DNA of 64,000 bases. It comes from Sphaerospermopsis sp. SIO1G1. Its GTDB lineage: Bacteria > Cyanobacteriota > Cyanobacteriia > Cyanobacteriales > Nostocaceae. Shown piece after piece: positions 62,536 to 64,000 of this stretch. The stretch's first letter is position 1. The number at the start of each line of letters is the position of its first letter. The notes beneath the pieces are model-generated. The model did no database searches. It saw nothing but the letters and a program-made list of their open reading frames with translations, and was not told the origin of the DNA. A program made the translations under genes and the position numbers. The stretch is taken from positions 124,001-188,000 of the forward strand of contig JAAHFX010000001.1 of the NCBI GenBank assembly GCA_010672785.1. The letters are read 5' to 3'.

Positions 62536-64000
62536 ATGAAAACATTATTACTTGATCGCCAGCAAACTTTAGTACAGTGGGTAAGTCAAGCCACAGGAAT
62601 CAGCACTTTCGGAGTGAAAGTCCGGTTGCTGGGTAATGATCTACATATATTGTGTGAAGGAACAGATTGTCCTAAACGTTGGCACACTCTTTATGATTTG
62701 CTGCAAGCATTAGGTCAAACTGACCTGGATAGCCTCACTAATGAAGATCAATCCTCAATATACCAAGTATTGGTCTATGGTCGAAAGAAAGGGGAGCATC
62801 GCCCTCAATGGTGTCATCGTGTCTATCTAAACCAATTAGAAAAACATATAGAACAAGCAGAACAAGCTCTGTTACTGGAAACAAAAAAATCTCGGTTATC
62901 ACAAGGAGGGCTGATTGTATCTAACGAAAGTTTGGCTCGTCAAGGTAATCCTGATGCGATCGCTCGCTATCTAAGTGAGAATCTTAGCAATTTGGGCGTT
63001 GCTGTCCAGGTTAAAAGTCAATTTCATAAGTCTAAGGCTAAGTCACCCAAAACAGCTAAAGTTGCCAATCGCCTCTGGATATTTTGTCAGTCCACCTATA
63101 GCCCTGATGCTACCTTACTAGCAGAACCCATAGCTGAACAACTACGCTACTTAAAATTAGCTGGTTATGAAGATGCAGTAATTGTTTCTCAGGTTTGTGG
63201 TGAAAGTGAACCGGATTGGCGATTAAGGGTAGATTTAACTCCAGCTGAAACTATGCTCAAAGAATGGGCGCGGTGGGGGGATGTACAGGCAATTAGCCGT
63301 TTGTTAAGTGATAAGTTATCGGATTTTCAGGTTTCTGTGGAAACTTCATTAAAGGAATTAACCTTACACGTTTTTTGCACTCCCATAATTAATCCTTTAA
63401 AGTCCACTCCTGCTCCTGATAAATCAATTTGTTTAGGGTTAATTCACAGCGAGCTAGAAAAAATTGCTCCCCAAGGAGTCATGGCCGCTGCTGTTTATGG
63501 ACAGAAAACAGATGATCAACAACCTGCTTGGGTAGATTGGATTTCTTTACCAGCATCACAACATTCTGCTTTAGCTACACCTACTTTAACTTTGGGCGCA
63601 AATGGAGATGAACCTGCACTTGTTTTCTTGTTAGAGAGATTACTTAACCAAGACATGAATTGGCGTTTGCTAACAGGTGGTATTCGTATTCTTTTACTTC
63701 GCAAAGGTGACTTATTACATATAATGTGCGATGCACCTAACTGTCCTACACGCCAACAGGTAGCCAGTAAGGTAACAAAGTTTATTCGTAACTTAAATAT
63801 TGATGGTATTACTGGTGTTCGGGTTTATGGTCGTCGTGCTGGAGAGACTGAACCTGTTTGGCATCATGGTACAGACTTTGGTGAGAGCCATCGTTTAGTC
63901 CCAGAAGCCGCTCCAGAGTTTGCTGCTACTTCTGAATATATCAGCGATTTAGTTAATAATGAGGAAAATGAGCCAGTTGTTCGACCGGATTTAACTACGG
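62536..64000 (+). CDS. Repeat-built cyanobacterial protein, cut by window end
   Basis: An open frame from ATG at 62536 runs 488 codons to the edge without a stop. It contains at least four copies of a module of about 75 residues, near 27-98, 152-232, 262-338 and 377-447. Each has a hydrophobic strand ending in a Cys (HILCEG, WIFCQS, HVFCTP, HIMCDA), a helix, a second strand VYG or similar (VLVYGRKKGE, AAVYGQKTDD, VRVYGRRAGE) and an aromatic turn (PQWCHR, PAWVDW, PVWHHG). It may belong to the family annotated DUF1574 in Nostocales (from memory, unverified). Function unknown. Confidence 0.75.
   Translation, partial: MKTLLLDRQQTLVQWVSQATGISTFGVKVRLLGNDLHILCEGTDCPKRWHTLYDLLQALGQTDLDSLTNEDQSSIYQVLVYGRKKGEHRPQWCHRVYLNQLEKHIEQAEQALLLETKKSRLSQGGLIVSNESLARQGNPDAIARYLSENLSNLGVAVQVKSQFHKSKAKSPKTAKVANRLWIFCQSTYSPDATLLAEPIAEQLRYLKLAGYEDAVIVSQVCGESEPDWRLRVDLTPAETMLKEWARWGDVQAISRLLSDKLSDFQVSVETSLKELTLHVFCTPIINPLKSTPAPDKSICLGLIHSELEKIAPQGVMAAAVYGQKTDDQQPAWVDWISLPASQHSALATPTLTLGANGDEPALVFLLERLLNQDMNWRLLTGGIRILLLRKGDLLHIMCDAPNCPTRQQVASKVTKFIRNLNIDGITGVRVYGRRAGETEPVWHHGTDFGESHRLVPEAAPEFAATSEYISDLVNNEENEPVVRPDLTT

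Noticed and set aside
1..64000. Search for tRNA, rRNA, riboswitches and complete transposase genes
   Set aside because: None recognised by eye; a covariance-model search could still reveal a small RNA in the larger gaps.

Overview
The window is chromosomal DNA from a filamentous, Nostocales-type cyanobacterium (Anabaena/Dolichospermum/Nostoc-like). Evidence: photosystem II genes psbB (CP47) and psbT; the plastid-lineage genes ycf66 and pxcA (CemA-like); cyanobacterial forms of FtsH, ribosomal protein S1 and PEP carboxylase; many copies of the HIP1 palindrome GCGATCGC; AT-rich intergenic DNA; and heptanucleotide tandem arrays (ATAACTG and GGGAGCA types) of the sort known from heterocystous genera. 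I recognise no rRNA, tRNA, CRISPR array or intact insertion sequence. Genus assignment is an inference.

Layout. 0.4-7 kb: acetate kinase, a TPR-like membrane protein, a PilT-like ATPase, a PabC-like class IV aminotransferase and FtsH. 7-10.4 kb: a manganese-type ABC transporter, with the binding protein divergent from the ATPase and permease. 10.4-21.3 kb: an EEP-fold phosphatase/nuclease, a RelE-type toxin-antitoxin pair, a UvrD-like P-loop protein, PxcA, MltA, a ModB-ModC fusion, a phytochelatin-synthase-like protease with a damaged 5' end, and a HAD protein. 22-25.4 kb: ribosomal protein S1 with a long repeat-encoded acidic tail, then psbT-psbB. 25.9-35.7 kb is accessory: an antitoxin remnant, a family 5 binding protein and permease, a zinc-ribbon Ser/Thr kinase, a RyR/TRAFs-binding/SLOG/nucleotide-cyclase fusion, a P450-like gene with an unknown partner, and a dead YoeB toxin beside its antitoxin. 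36-45 kb: gnd, ycf66, an unknown protein, a sensor kinase with a UrtA-like binding protein, and NDH-2. 45.4-50.7 kb: a fungal-type cytosine deaminase divergent from a nucleoside hydrolase, a ParE-type pair, a NUDIX hydrolase, and a gene pair resembling the DgcA/DgcN D-glutamate pathway. 51-55.6 kb: the most interesting locus, a TRPM-type SLOG protein, a patatin phospholipase and a protein with three TIR domains plus WD40 repeats. 55.9-64 kb: a glycosyltransferase, small conserved proteins, ppc, and a repeat-built protein cut by the window edge.

How the genes may work together. The SLOG-patatin-TIR cluster has the parts of a nucleotide-signalling immune system: TIR domains could make an ADP-ribose-derived signal, SLOG could sense it, and patatin could attack membranes. 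The RyR-TRAFs-SLOG-cyclase protein at 31-33 kb combines domains otherwise known from conflict systems and animal stress signalling. Several toxin-antitoxin modules, two of them decayed, lie between conserved genes.

Intergenic DNA is crowded with dispersed palindromic repeats. R1 is about 107 bp, has TACAGCA ends and looks like a TA-targeting MITE (4 copies). R2 is about 91 bp with AGGACTTACGCA ends (4 good copies plus derivatives). R3 is about 175-225 bp with CAGCAAACCCTATTTA ends. R4 has GTAGGGTGTGTT ends (2 copies). Some sit inside one another, inside apparent operons, or against stop codons.
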